Positions 37,943 to 48,200 of a stretch of DNA of 64,000 bases are shown piece after piece; the first letter of the stretch is position 1, and the number at the start of each line of letters is the position of its first letter. The stretch is from the NCBI GenBank assembly GCA_005809105.1, contig SYLI01000006.1, positions 1 to 64,000 of the forward strand. Direction: 5' to 3'. The notes under the pieces are model-generated. The model was not told the DNA's origin. It did not search any database and worked only from the letters and a program-made list of their open reading frames with translations. Source of the DNA: Verrucomicrobiales bacterium. GTDB lineage: Bacteria; Verrucomicrobiota; Verrucomicrobiia; Limisphaerales; UBA1100. The translations under genes and the position numbers were made by a program.

Positions 37943-38710
37943 TCAGCCTCGCAACAGGTCCCAGCCCAAGCGCAGGATGAGCAGGCACGTGACCGCAAGA
38001 AAGAGGCGCCGCACAAACACACTCCCTTTGGCCACGGCCAGCTCGGCGCCGAGCAGCCCCCCGGCGATGTTGCACGCGGCCATCGGAAGCCCGTACTTCC
38101 AGCTCACCTTTCCAGCCAGCGCAAAACACAGCAGCGCGCCCAGGTTGGTGGCTAGGTTGATGGCCTTGGTTCGGGCCGATGCGTTCAGAAAATCGCAGCC
38201 CATCCACACGATGAATCCGGCCGTGAGAAAGCTGCCCGTGCCGGGCCCAAAGAAGCCGTCGTAGAACCCCATCGCGGCGGCAAAGAGCGGCGCGGCCCAC
38301 ACGGCGCGTTTTTTGGGCGCGGCGGGACTTGCGCCCCAGTCCCTGTTCCACGCCGTCCACGCCGCCACGACCAAAAGCAAGACCAGCACGAGCGGACGCA
38401 TCACCCCCGTGGGAACCCACGCCACCATGCGCGCACCCAGCCATGCGCAGAGGAAACCTGTGGCCATGGCCGGAGCGAGTTCGCGCCAGGGCAGTTGCAG
38501 GTGCCGGTTGTAGCGATGCACGGCGACGGCGGTGCCGCAGGTGGAAGACACCTTGTTGGTGCCCAGCACCAGCGCCACGCTCGACGCCAGCTCAGGCGGC
38601 AACAGCAGCAACAGAGCGGGAATCTGGATGAGCCCACCGCCGCCGGCGATGGCATCCACGAAGCCGGCAGCAAACCCGGCCAGCGCCAGCGCCGCCATTT
38701 CGAGGGTCAT
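37943..38710 (-). CDS. Sulfite exporter TauE/SafE family membrane protein
   Basis: GFAAGFVDAIAGGGGLIQIPALLLL; LGTNKVSSTCGTAVAVHRY; GFYDGFFGPGTGSFL. Confidence 0.92.
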   Translation of the reverse strand: MTLEMAALALAGFAAGFVDAIAGGGGLIQIPALLLLLPPELASSVALVLGTNKVSSTCGTAVAVHRYNRHLQLPWRELAPAMATGFLCAWLGARMVAWVPTGVMRPLVLVLLLVVAAWTAWNRDWGASPAAPKKRAVWAAPLFAAAMGFYDGFFGPGTGSFLTAGFIVWMGCDFLNASARTKAINLATNLGALLCFALAGKVSWKYGLPMAACNIAGGLLGAELAVAKGSVFVRRLFLAVTCLLILRLGWDLLRG

Positions 38711-40143
38711 GGCTTGGGAGAGGGCGTGGTGAGGGTGTGGGTCGGCTGAACCGCTGCAAAGAAGCCGCCGGCCTTGGCGAGAGTCTCGTTGTGTTCGGCC
38801 TCCGGATCGGAATCGGCGACGATGCCGGCCCCGGTCTGAAACCACGCCATTCTCTCGCGCACCAGCGCCGTGCGGATGGCAATGGAGAACTGGCTCTCGC
38901 GGTTAAATCCAAGGTAGCCGATGGCGCCGGTGTAAGGCCCGCGCGTGACGGGCTCGAGTTCATCGATGATGTCCATGGCGCGAATCTTGGGGGCGCCGGT
39001 GATGCTGCCGCCCGGAAAACATTCGCGCAGCGCCTGCAAATGCGAGGTGCCCGGACGCAGCCGGCCTTCGACCGTGGCCACCAGATGCTGCACCTGCGGG
39101 AAACGCTCCAGCCGCGCCAGTTCGGGCACGGCGACGCTTCCAAATTCACAGATCCTCCCCAGATCGTTGCGCAGCAGGTCGGTGATCATCACGAGCTCTG
39201 CATTTTCTTTTGCGCTGGTTTGAAGCTCATGTGCGAGGCGCGCGTCGCTGTCGGCGTCCGGGCCGCGCGGGCGGGTGCCCTTGATGGGGCGCGTCTGCGC
39301 GTGCGCGCCGCTCAGCCTGAAAAAACGCTCGGGCGAGGACGAGGCGATCTCCAGTCCGCCGCAGTTGAGGTAGGCGGCGAAGGGAGCGGCGCTGTGCCGA
39401 CACAGCGCATCAAAAAGCTCCCAGCCCGTGCGCCGCCACGGTGTGGAAAACCGCTGCGAGAGGTTCACCTGATAGATGTCGCCGGCTCGGATGTACGCCA
39501 GCGCGCGGACGACCGCACCGAGAAACTCCTCGCGGCGCAAGTTGGAAACGACCTCGGCCGCGACGGATTCTTCCGGGGCTTGGGCGGGTGCAGGGGCGGC
39601 GGCGATGGCGTCCATCTGCGTGCGCCAGAAGTCCACCGCGGCCGAGGCGGCGGCGCGGCTGCGCGAGCCGTCCACGCGCAGGCCGGTGGAAAGGATCCAC
39701 GTCTTCTGAAGCAAGCGATCCTGGATGACGAGGCTGTCATGGAAACCCAGCTGCGCATCGGCCAGTTCGAGATCATCCACGGCCCGGCGCGGCAGGCGCG
39801 GCTCGGAAAAGTTTTTGAGCTCGTAGCCAAAGTAGCCAAAGCAGCCGCCGGCAGGGAAAGGCAGGTCGCGCCCATCGAGCATTTCGTAGCGCGAGAGGAG
39901 ATGGTCAAGCAGCGCCCACGGGTTGCCAAATTGCGTGTGCCGCCGGCTGCCTGCGCGCAGCTCGCAGCGCGTGCCCCGCGTGCGCACGGTGAGAAAGGGG
40001 CGCGCGGTAAGCAGCGAGTAGCGCGACTGCGCATCGGCCACTCCCAAACTATGCAGCCACACCAGGCCGGGCTGGTGCGCGAGCCGGGCGGCGAGCCGGT
40101 GCAGCTCCGGCGCGTGGGGGATTTCCCTCAGTTCAAGTTGCAT
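38707..40143 (-). CDS. pabB: Aminodeoxychorismate synthase component I
   Basis: GDIYQVNLSQRFSTPW, ASSSPERFFRL, TRPIKGTRPRG (PIKGT supports PabB over TrpE), DLLRNDLGRICEFGSV, FPGGSITGAPKIRAMDIIDELEPVTRGPYTGAIGY. Confidence 0.93.
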   Translation of the reverse strand: MQLELREIPHAPELHRLAARLAHQPGLVWLHSLGVADAQSRYSLLTARPFLTVRTRGTRCELRAGSRRHTQFGNPWALLDHLLSRYEMLDGRDLPFPAGGCFGYFGYELKNFSEPRLPRRAVDDLELADAQLGFHDSLVIQDRLLQKTWILSTGLRVDGSRSRAAASAAVDFWRTQMDAIAAAPAPAQAPEESVAAEVVSNLRREEFLGAVVRALAYIRAGDIYQVNLSQRFSTPWRRTGWELFDALCRHSAAPFAAYLNCGGLEIASSSPERFFRLSGAHAQTRPIKGTRPRGPDADSDARLAHELQTSAKENAELVMITDLLRNDLGRICEFGSVAVPELARLERFPQVQHLVATVEGRLRPGTSHLQALRECFPGGSITGAPKIRAMDIIDELEPVTRGPYTGAIGYLGFNRESQFSIAIRTALVRERMAWFQTGAGIVADSDPEAEHNETLAKAGGFFAAVQPTHTLTTPSPKP

Positions 40144-40226
40144 GGCGTGGCGCTGGGACGGTCGGCTCTTAAGGCCAAACGTAGGCAGGCCCGCAGCGTC
40201 AGGCAATGATGTTCGAAAGCGCGGGG

Positions 40227-41657
40227 CTACTTCTCCTTGGCAGGCTGGGGACGTGGGCGGGCATTGAGGACGATGGGGCAGCCTTCGAAGCCAAACGCGG
40301 TGCGCAGGCAGTCGCAGAGGTATTTGGAGTACTGCTCGTTGAAGAGGCCGGTCGAGTTCACAAACAGCAGGAAGGTGGGCGGGGCCTGCGCCGTCTGGGT
40401 GGCGTAGTAAAACTTGAGATGCCGCCCGCTCTTGCTGGGGGGCTGGCGTCGGGCGACGGCGTCGGAGAGGGTGCGATTAAGCAGCGGGGTGGGGACGGTC
40501 TGCTGGCACTGGGCAGCCACATAGCGGATGGCTTCGAGTAGGCGCTCGAGCTGGAATCCGTCGGTGGCGCTGGTGAAGATGACCGGCGCGTAGTCGAGGA
40601 AGAAGAGTTGTTCGTGCACCCAGTCGCCAAACTCGGCGAGGGTGACGAGCGGGCGTTTTTCCGTCGAGCCGCTTCGCCTGCGGCTGCGATGGCGCTGGCG
40701 CACCTGGCGCACCTCCGCCGTGGCCAGATCCCATTTGTTGACCACCACGACACAGGCGCGTCGCTCGGCATTGATGAGGTCGGCAACCTTCTTGTCCTGC
40801 TCCAGAATGCCCGACTCGGCGTCGAGCACCAGTACCGCCACGTCGCACCGGCCGATGGCCGCGTGCGTGCGCTGGACGCTGAAAAACTCCACGGAATCAT
40901 CCACGCGCCGGGTCTTGCGCAGGCCGGCGGTATCGATGAGCAGGCAGGGCTGCGGCGGGCCGCCGGTGAGGACGGTGAAGGGCACGTCCACCGCGTCGCG
41001 CGTGGTGCCGGGAATGGGGCTGACGATGACGCGCTGGGATTGGGTGATGGCGTTGATGATCGACGACTTTCCCACGTTGGGCCGGCCGACAATGGCGATC
41101 TTGAGCGGATCGGCAGCGGGTGCGTCCGCACCGGGTTCCGGCGCGGGGGGCAGCTTGGCCAGGGCGGCGCTCATCAACGCGCTGAGCCCGCGGTCGTGCA
41201 GGGCGGACACGGCGAATTGTGCGCCAAAGCCCAGCGGCGAGAAGTCGTCCGACGAGTCGGCAAAGTCCTCATTGTCGGCCTTGTTGGCGGCGACCAGCAC
41301 GGGCTTGCCCGAGGCGTGCAGGCGTCGGGCCACCTCGCGGTCGAGCATCATCACGCCGTCGCGGATGTCGGTGATGAGGAGGATGACGTGCGCCGACTCG
41401 ATGGCCGTGAGAGCCTGATCGAGGGTGGCGCGGGTGATGACGTCCTCCACGCTTTCGCCGTGAGCCAGACCGATGCCGCCGGTGTCCACGAGCGTGAACG
41501 GGCGGCCCTCCCATTCCACCTCGGCGCTCACGCGGTCGCGCGTCACCCCGGGGCGGTCATGGACAATGGCAATGCGCCGACCGGCGATGCGGTTGAACAG
41601 GGCCGACTTGCCCACATTGGGTCGGCCCACAATGGCGATGACTGCCCTTTGGCTCAC
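40227..41657 (-). CDS. der: Ribosome biogenesis GTPase Der (EngA)
   Basis: Two G domains: VIAIVGRPNVGKSALFNRI and KIAIVGRPNVGKSSIINAI; KH-like C-terminal domain. GTG start. Confidence 0.96.
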   Translation of the reverse strand: MSQRAVIAIVGRPNVGKSALFNRIAGRRIAIVHDRPGVTRDRVSAEVEWEGRPFTLVDTGGIGLAHGESVEDVITRATLDQALTAIESAHVILLITDIRDGVMMLDREVARRLHASGKPVLVAANKADNEDFADSSDDFSPLGFGAQFAVSALHDRGLSALMSAALAKLPPAPEPGADAPAADPLKIAIVGRPNVGKSSIINAITQSQRVIVSPIPGTTRDAVDVPFTVLTGGPPQPCLLIDTAGLRKTRRVDDSVEFFSVQRTHAAIGRCDVAVLVLDAESGILEQDKKVADLINAERRACVVVVNKWDLATAEVRQVRQRHRSRRRSGSTEKRPLVTLAEFGDWVHEQLFFLDYAPVIFTSATDGFQLERLLEAIRYVAAQCQQTVPTPLLNRTLSDAVARRQPPSKSGRHLKFYYATQTAQAPPTFLLFVNSTGLFNEQYSKYLCDCLRTAFGFEGCPIVLNARPRPQPAKEK

Positions 41658-41711
41658 GGTTGACGTGTCACGGAGACGAGGCGACGCCGCAGTTTGTGCG
41701 CGGCGAAATAA

Positions 41712-41786
41712 TGGCGACCCCAACGGGAATCGAACCCGTGTTACCAACGTGAAAGGCTGGTGTCCTAACCGCTAGACGATGGGGTC
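41712..41786 (-). tRNA. tRNA-Glu (anticodon TTC)
   Basis: GACCCCATCGTCTAGCGGTTAGGACACCAGCCTTTCACGTTGGTAACACGGGTTCGATTCCCGTTGGGGTCGCCA; loop CTTTCAC. Confidence 0.96.
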
Positions 41787-41873
41787 AACCCACGGGGCCG
41801 CGCATTATGCGGATGGCGAAGGGGATGTCACGGGGAAAATCCTCCAGCCAGGGGAGGCCTCCCAGAATCGTGG

Positions 41874-41995
41874 TTGACATTGCCCGCCAGGCCCGCCATA
41901 TTCCGCCAACACTAAATTTTGATTCGGGCGACAGAACGTTTCTTCAGAGGGGTTCTCCACCCCCACCTCCTTGGCGTCTGTTGCCCGAATCACTT
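41874..41995 (+). ncRNA. Candidate orphan structured RNA with promoter
   Basis: TTGACA-N17-CATATT then 14-bp inverted repeat GATTCGGGCGACAG...CTGTTGCCCGAATC (one G.U) with ~43-nt loop; no coding frame. Confidence 0.4.
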
Positions 41996-42010
41996 TTATG
42001 GATTCGCCCG

Positions 42011-42039
42011 TTGACGGTCGTGGCGGGTTCTTCTAGGTT
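42011..42039 (+). promoter_or_regulatory. Candidate promoter of tRNA-Asp
   Basis: TTGACG-N17-TAGGTT ending 11 nt before the tRNA 5' end. Confidence 0.5.
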
Positions 42040-42050
42040 CGCAACCCCGC

Positions 42051-42127
42051 GGGGGTGTAGCTCAATTGGTTAGATCGCTGCACTGTCACGGCAGAGGTTG
42101 CGGGTTCGAGCCCCGTCACTCCCGCCA
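42051..42127 (+). tRNA. tRNA-Asp (anticodon GTC)
   Basis: GGGGGTGTAGCTCAATTGGTTAGATCGCTGCACTGTCACGGCAGAGGTTGCGGGTTCGAGCCCCGTCACTCCCGCCA; loop CTGTCAC, encoded CCA. Confidence 0.94.
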
Positions 42128-42294
42128 GTTTGGCCCCCGCCTTTTGGCTCGGGGCTTGCCCCCATCCTCGGCTGTAACTCTGGAACCCGCGGCCGAGTCT
42201 ATGAAGCAGATGGTGCCTTTCCCCGGAGGCAAGATGGCGCGACTTACTCACACGCACGGGTTTTGAGTTCAAACTTATTGCCATCGGAAGGAGC

Positions 42295-45200
42295 ATGGCC
42301 CTAAGGTTTTCTGTCCAATATGGGACTTTGTCTGATGTTGTGCCTGTAAAGCGCAAGCAACTCTACCTGACGCTCCTCGCAGCCGCACTCGTGATTGGCG
42401 GGGCGGTGGGGCTTTACCTCCAAAAGAAGCAGCGGCGGCTGCCTTTGCTCTTCACCGATTTGGCCGCGGCGCAGGCCCCGGCCAGCTTTCCCGAACAAGG
42501 CATCGCCAAGCGGTGGCGCTGGGTGACGCTGGACAACGTGGGCTTGGGACAGCTTTCCATTCTTCCGCAGAAACCCAAACGCGTTCGCTTAAACCTGTTT
42601 CCTGATCTTGAGGTTTCGGCGGTGATCACCGCGAACAAGACGCACTGGAACACGGACCAGTCCGCGCTGGGCATCATCAACGACGATCCCGATTCGCTCT
42701 TCGTCATGTCGCGGCACAAAGACATCATGATGGGGATGGTGGTGCTGCCCGACGCCCGGCAGGTGCTCATCAGCCATGTGAAGGATGGCAAGTATGTGAT
42801 TGTCGAGGTGGACCCGCGCAAAGGTGGCGGCTGCGGCACTTGCGTGGATGACGCTGCACCCGCAGCGGCTGGTGATCATCCAAGCCATGGCACCAAACCC
42901 TCGGCGGCCGCTCCATCGGGCGACGCGGCGGCGTTTGCGCGGCGCATGGCAAAAGCCGATGGCGCCGTGGGCCATTCGTTGGCGAGAGAATGCGTGCATC
43001 CGCCCTTGCCGCCCGTTTCGCCCGTGATGCAGCAGGGTGATGGCAGTGTCCAGCCGCTGCCTCCCGAATCACCGCTGCCGCGGCCGCGCACGGCGTCGGT
43101 GCAGGTGCGGCCGATGCTGGCGGCAATTAATCTAAAGAATCTGCAGCCGCTCTTGGCGCAGGGGGCGTACACGTTGCAGGGGCAGGGCGGTTCCGCGCGC
43201 CAGACCATGGGGCCCACCACGCCTCATTCATTGACCTACCAGCGGCCCGGTTACACCGAGTACATTGACATCCTCTTCATCTACGACTTGCGCACCCTGG
43301 CGCAGGAGGGCAACTTCACGCAATTGCAGGGCAAGGTGACGCTGATGCTTGACGTGGTGAACAGCATCTATGCCGCCTGCGCCATCAGTCTGGAAGTGCG
43401 ACAGGCCGGCGCGTTGACGCCGGCCATTCGGCGCGCAATGGCCGGGAGTCCGGCGGATCTGACAAGCTCAGGCTACTCGGCGACGGGGCCGGCATGGCAG
43501 GAGGTTCAGGCGCCGGTGCGGCCCAACCGCACCAACACCGATCCTACGCAGTGGACCGTGTGGACTCCGGTGGGCACTCAGAAGCAGGCCAAGCCAGGCG
43601 TGTACCAGCCGCTCTTTGAGGACAGCAACAGCACGGTTGATTTGAACGAGGCACTCACCTGGCTCACCACCCGCAGCAACTCGCTCCTCTATGGCGACCA
43701 ACACTGGGGGGAGGCAATGTTTAGGTCTTCTACTGGCGTCAACACTCAGGAGCCCTACGTCAACCTCCCCGCCGGCACCTTGTGGCGCTTGGAGCCCAGA
43801 GCGGTGCCCGCCGCCCCCATTTACACCGACACCGTCCATCCCAACCTGCGCACGGGGCCCGTGGATCACGTGGACTCGCCCTGGGCCATCCAGTCAGACC
43901 CCGGCACGCCGCCCATCACCCACGACACCTACGTTTACCGTTACGATGTGGACGGCATCAACGACACCTACGGCACCCAATTCAACCCCCTTTACTCCGG
44001 GATGATTGGGCTGCGGATGGATGTCAATGGCTCCAACTACAACAACGTGGCCTTCACGGGCAACCCGAATGGTGGGGCTACCGCCCGCTATACGACGTTG
44101 CATGGCCAGACCGGGAATTTCGACCCCACCTACCAGATCAACACCACCCCCTACCGGATGGATGCGAGGGCCGACATCGTGTGCATGCTTTCCCCAGACG
44201 CATTTGCACTTGGTGGCGCTGGCGCGGTGGGGCTGGCACAGAAGTACTCGAACCTGAAACCGGTGGCAAACCCAGCCGGCGCGGTGGGCCGGGGGCCTTA
44301 TCCGCAGCCCAATCTGGTGCATGAGCAGCAGTACAGCCGCCACGATGGCGACATCTCGTTGGCTGCCGGAACGCCGTACTTGGGCACCTTCTCAACACTG
44401 CGCCCCACCCAGTTGGCCAACACCGCTGCATCGGGCCTGGTGGGCTACTGGCCGTTTTTGGGCAACGCCAACGACCTGAGCGGGCTTAACAACCACGGCG
44501 TTCTTGTGGGCAACGCGGCGCTGGGCAATGACCGGTTCGGCAACGCCAGCGCGGCGGTGAGCCTGGATGGCTCAGGCGACCATGTGAGCATCCCCGTCAC
44601 CGCTTCCTTGAACATCGCCAGCAAGTTCACCGTGTGCGCCTGGGTGCGCCCCACGCAGTTCACCCACCTCACCTCTCCGCATATCTTCGCCGCAGTGCAG
44701 GGCGCCACCCGCCGCATCACGCTGACGGGCGACGGCACGGCTGCCAACAATGGCACGGTGGTGTTTTATCCCCAAAGCGACAGCGCCAATCAGGTGAGCA
44801 CGCCGCAGCCCAACATCGCAGGCGTGGCTCAGCCGGCCCTCGCGCTCAACCAGTGGCATTTCATCGCGGCGGTTTATGATGGCTCGCAGTCCAAGATTTT
44901 CCGCAATGGCATGCTGGTGGCCGTGGACACGTCGGTGGCCGGAGGCAGCATCGGCACCATCTCCAATCTCTACATCGGCGACAGCACCGCAGGCACGCCG
45001 GCGCAGAACCAATGGCAGGGGCAGATTGATGACGTGCGGCTCTACAACCGCGCGATGGGCGACGACGAGGTGGCCGGCATCTACATTTCAGAACGACGCC
45101 CGCAGACGATGCCCTCGGCTGCCAACCTCGTGTTGCACATGCCCTTTAATGGCGGCAGCCTGGCGGATTTGAGCGGTCAGGGGAACGACGCCAACGCCAC

Positions 45201-48200
45201 CCCCACCGTGGCGCTGGGGCCCACCAAGGTCATGGATCGTCACGGCGCCGCCTTGAGCAGCTACCAGTTCGATGGCGCGGATGACGGAATTCGCACCGTG
45301 AGTGCCAATGGCCTGCCCGTGGCCGCCAGCGATTTCACCATGTCTCTTTGGGTGAGCCCGGGTGCCTTGCAAGGCCCTGACGGCGCGGCCGATCTCGTGG
45401 TGGTCAACCGCGGCCAGGCCAACCGCGTGTACCAGAACATCGGGGGCGGGCAATTCGCGCTCAAGGCGGGGGTTCTCCCTGCGGATGTTCGCAGTGGATC
45501 CTCGGTGGTGAGTGGCGACATCAACAAGGACGGCTTCCTTGATCTTATTGTCGGCAACGGGCAGACGGGCGTGAACGATGAGACCCGGCTCTACATCAGC
45601 AACGGCGATGGGACTTTCCAAGCCGCGCAAACCTTCGGCGGAGGCAGTCAGCGCACCATGGCGCTGGCGCTGGCGGACTTGGACGGCGACAGCTACCTCG
45701 ACTTGGTTCAGGGAAACTACGGTCAGCCCAACCGGTTTTACATCAACAACCAGTCGCGCACCGGCGGGTTCAAGGCGCCCATCAATGTGGATGCCATTTC
45801 CTACAACACCCGCGCGCTGGCATTGCAAGAGGTGAACGGTTCCTTCGCGTTTCTTCCGCCCGCATTTGGAGCTCCCGTGGAGAACATGGCGGCCGTGCCC
45901 GCCACGTTGCCCCGGGCATTGGAGAGCGCGCCGCCGTATTTCGTGGGGTTGGACGCCGCCGGCCCGGATGGAGACTTTGACCCGCAACTGCTGCTGGCGC
46001 AGGCTGCCGCGGGCGTGGCGACGCCACCCATTGCGCCGGTGCGCCCGCTCACCAATGCCGTGCCCGTGGCGCCGGTGTTCCCTCCCGAACTGGCGGCCAT
46101 CCCCGCCGTTCAGCAGTATCCCTTGATGCGGATCGGTTCCCGCGCGGTGATCCCCACCATCCACGGCCGGCAGGCCTCGTATCGCAACATTCATTTTCCC
46201 GGCAACCGCCTGCAGGCCGAGGCCACCGCGCGCCGCTTTCTGGACACCATGTCCGCCACGCTGGGGGTTCGTGCCGGGGAGAAAGATTTGGGCCTGCTCA
46301 AAGTGCAGCACGGTCTGGCGGGCAGCACGGTGTTTTTAGAGCCCAAGCTCCACGGGCGGCGCATCTACAACGCCAGCATCTCCGTCCACTTGGGCGCGCA
46401 GGGGCAGGTGGAAACCCTGCACCTCACGTACTACGCGGGGGTGAAGGTCGAGGATCAGCAACCGGTGATTGACGTGCGCGTGGCCGAGACCATCGCGGAG
46501 CGCCGGCTGGGCGCCAAGTCGGTGCGCCGGCGTTTTGCCGACCGAGCCGAGCAGGTGTGGTACATCAAACCCGACGGCAGCGCGGCACTGGCATGGAAAC
46601 TCCTGGTGGCGCCCTCAAACACGCTGGCGCTGTACGAGGTGCTGGTGGATTCCCGGCTGGCGGGCGTGCTGTCGGTTCGCGACACCAACCTGCATGCGCC
46701 CACCACGGGCAGCGGGCTGGCCTTCACGCCCAATCCCATCCAGACGCAGGGGAGCACCTTTGGTTTGTTCAATGCAAACCCGGGCAACGACGGCACCTCG
46801 GCGGCGCTGAACTTGCAGCGGCAAACCGTGACGTTGCTTGACCTCAATGGTTCTGGGTTTCTGGATGGCAAGTATTTGCACATGAGCACGGTGGCGCCCA
46901 TGAACGCCACCGTGGCGCAGGTTCATGCCTTCAGCCTCACCTCCACCTTCAACTACGATCGCAGCGATGGGCGCTTCGAGGAGGTTTGCATTTATCACAC
47001 CATTGATTCGGTCCAGCGCTATTTTCAGTCGCTGGGATTCAGCGGCTCCAACATTCCCGCCAACGGGCTGCGTGATCAGGTGATGCGCGCTTGCGCGCAT
47101 TCCTTCGAGGGCGTGGGCTCCGGCCTCAACGCCTTTTATAGCCCGGCGCTGAACGAGATCCATTTTGGTCAGGGTGACATGGGGCACGCTAGCGGCGACA
47201 CGGTGGACTTGGCGGAGGATGGCGATGTCATCGCGCACGAATACGGCCACGCGGTGCTCTTTGCCGTGAACCCCGGGCTGGCGATGGGGGGATGCATGTC
47301 CGGCATAAAAGGGGTCAATGAGGTGGACGCCATCCACGAGGGGTTTGGCGACTATCTGGCCTATGCGTTCTGGAGCGAGACGGGCAACGCCGGCTATCTG
47401 AGCGTGGCCGCGCAGCGCGCCCGCGGCGGCGAGTGGGCGATGGAGCAGTACCCCACGGCGATTCGCAGTGTGAACAATACCACCTATGGCTACGCCAATT
47501 GGAATGGCGAATGCCATCATGACGGCGAGATTTGGGCGAACGCGTTGTGGGACTTGCGTGTCAGCCTCGAGACCAAGCACGGCAAGCCGCTGGGCAGCCA
47601 GATGGCTGACAAGCTCGTGTTCGAGTCGCTGCGAAACTACCCGAACATCTGCACCTTCAAGATGGCGGCCATCGAGATTTACAAGGCTGACCAGGCTCTC
47701 AATGGCGGCATCAATGCCGGGCACATCATCAAGGCATTTAATGGCCGCGGTTTCACCACGACGCCCGACTTCCCCAGCCCCCCCGATTTCCCGGATTTGG
47801 TGGCGGGGAATTATCTCGGTGGCGGCAGCGTGGGCTACAGCAATCTCATCGGAGGCTTTGGGCCGCCGATTGCGGTTACTGCGTCCATGTCCACCACCGC
47901 CTTGGCGCTGGGCGACATCAACGGCGACGGCCGCGCCGATCTCATCGTGGGCAACGACGCCACCTTCAACTACCTCTACGTTAATAACGGCACGGGCGGT
48001 TTTCCCGTTGGCCTGCGCCAGCAAATGACCAGCGACAATCTCGCCACTCGCGCCCTTGCGGTGGGGGATGTGGATGGCGATGGCGATCTGGATGTGGTGG
48101 CCGGCAACTACGGCCAGCGCAACAAGCTCTACCGAAACAACGGCACGCCCACACCGTTTTTGGGACTCACGGGCGAGGACATCCACACCGATGCCGACAA

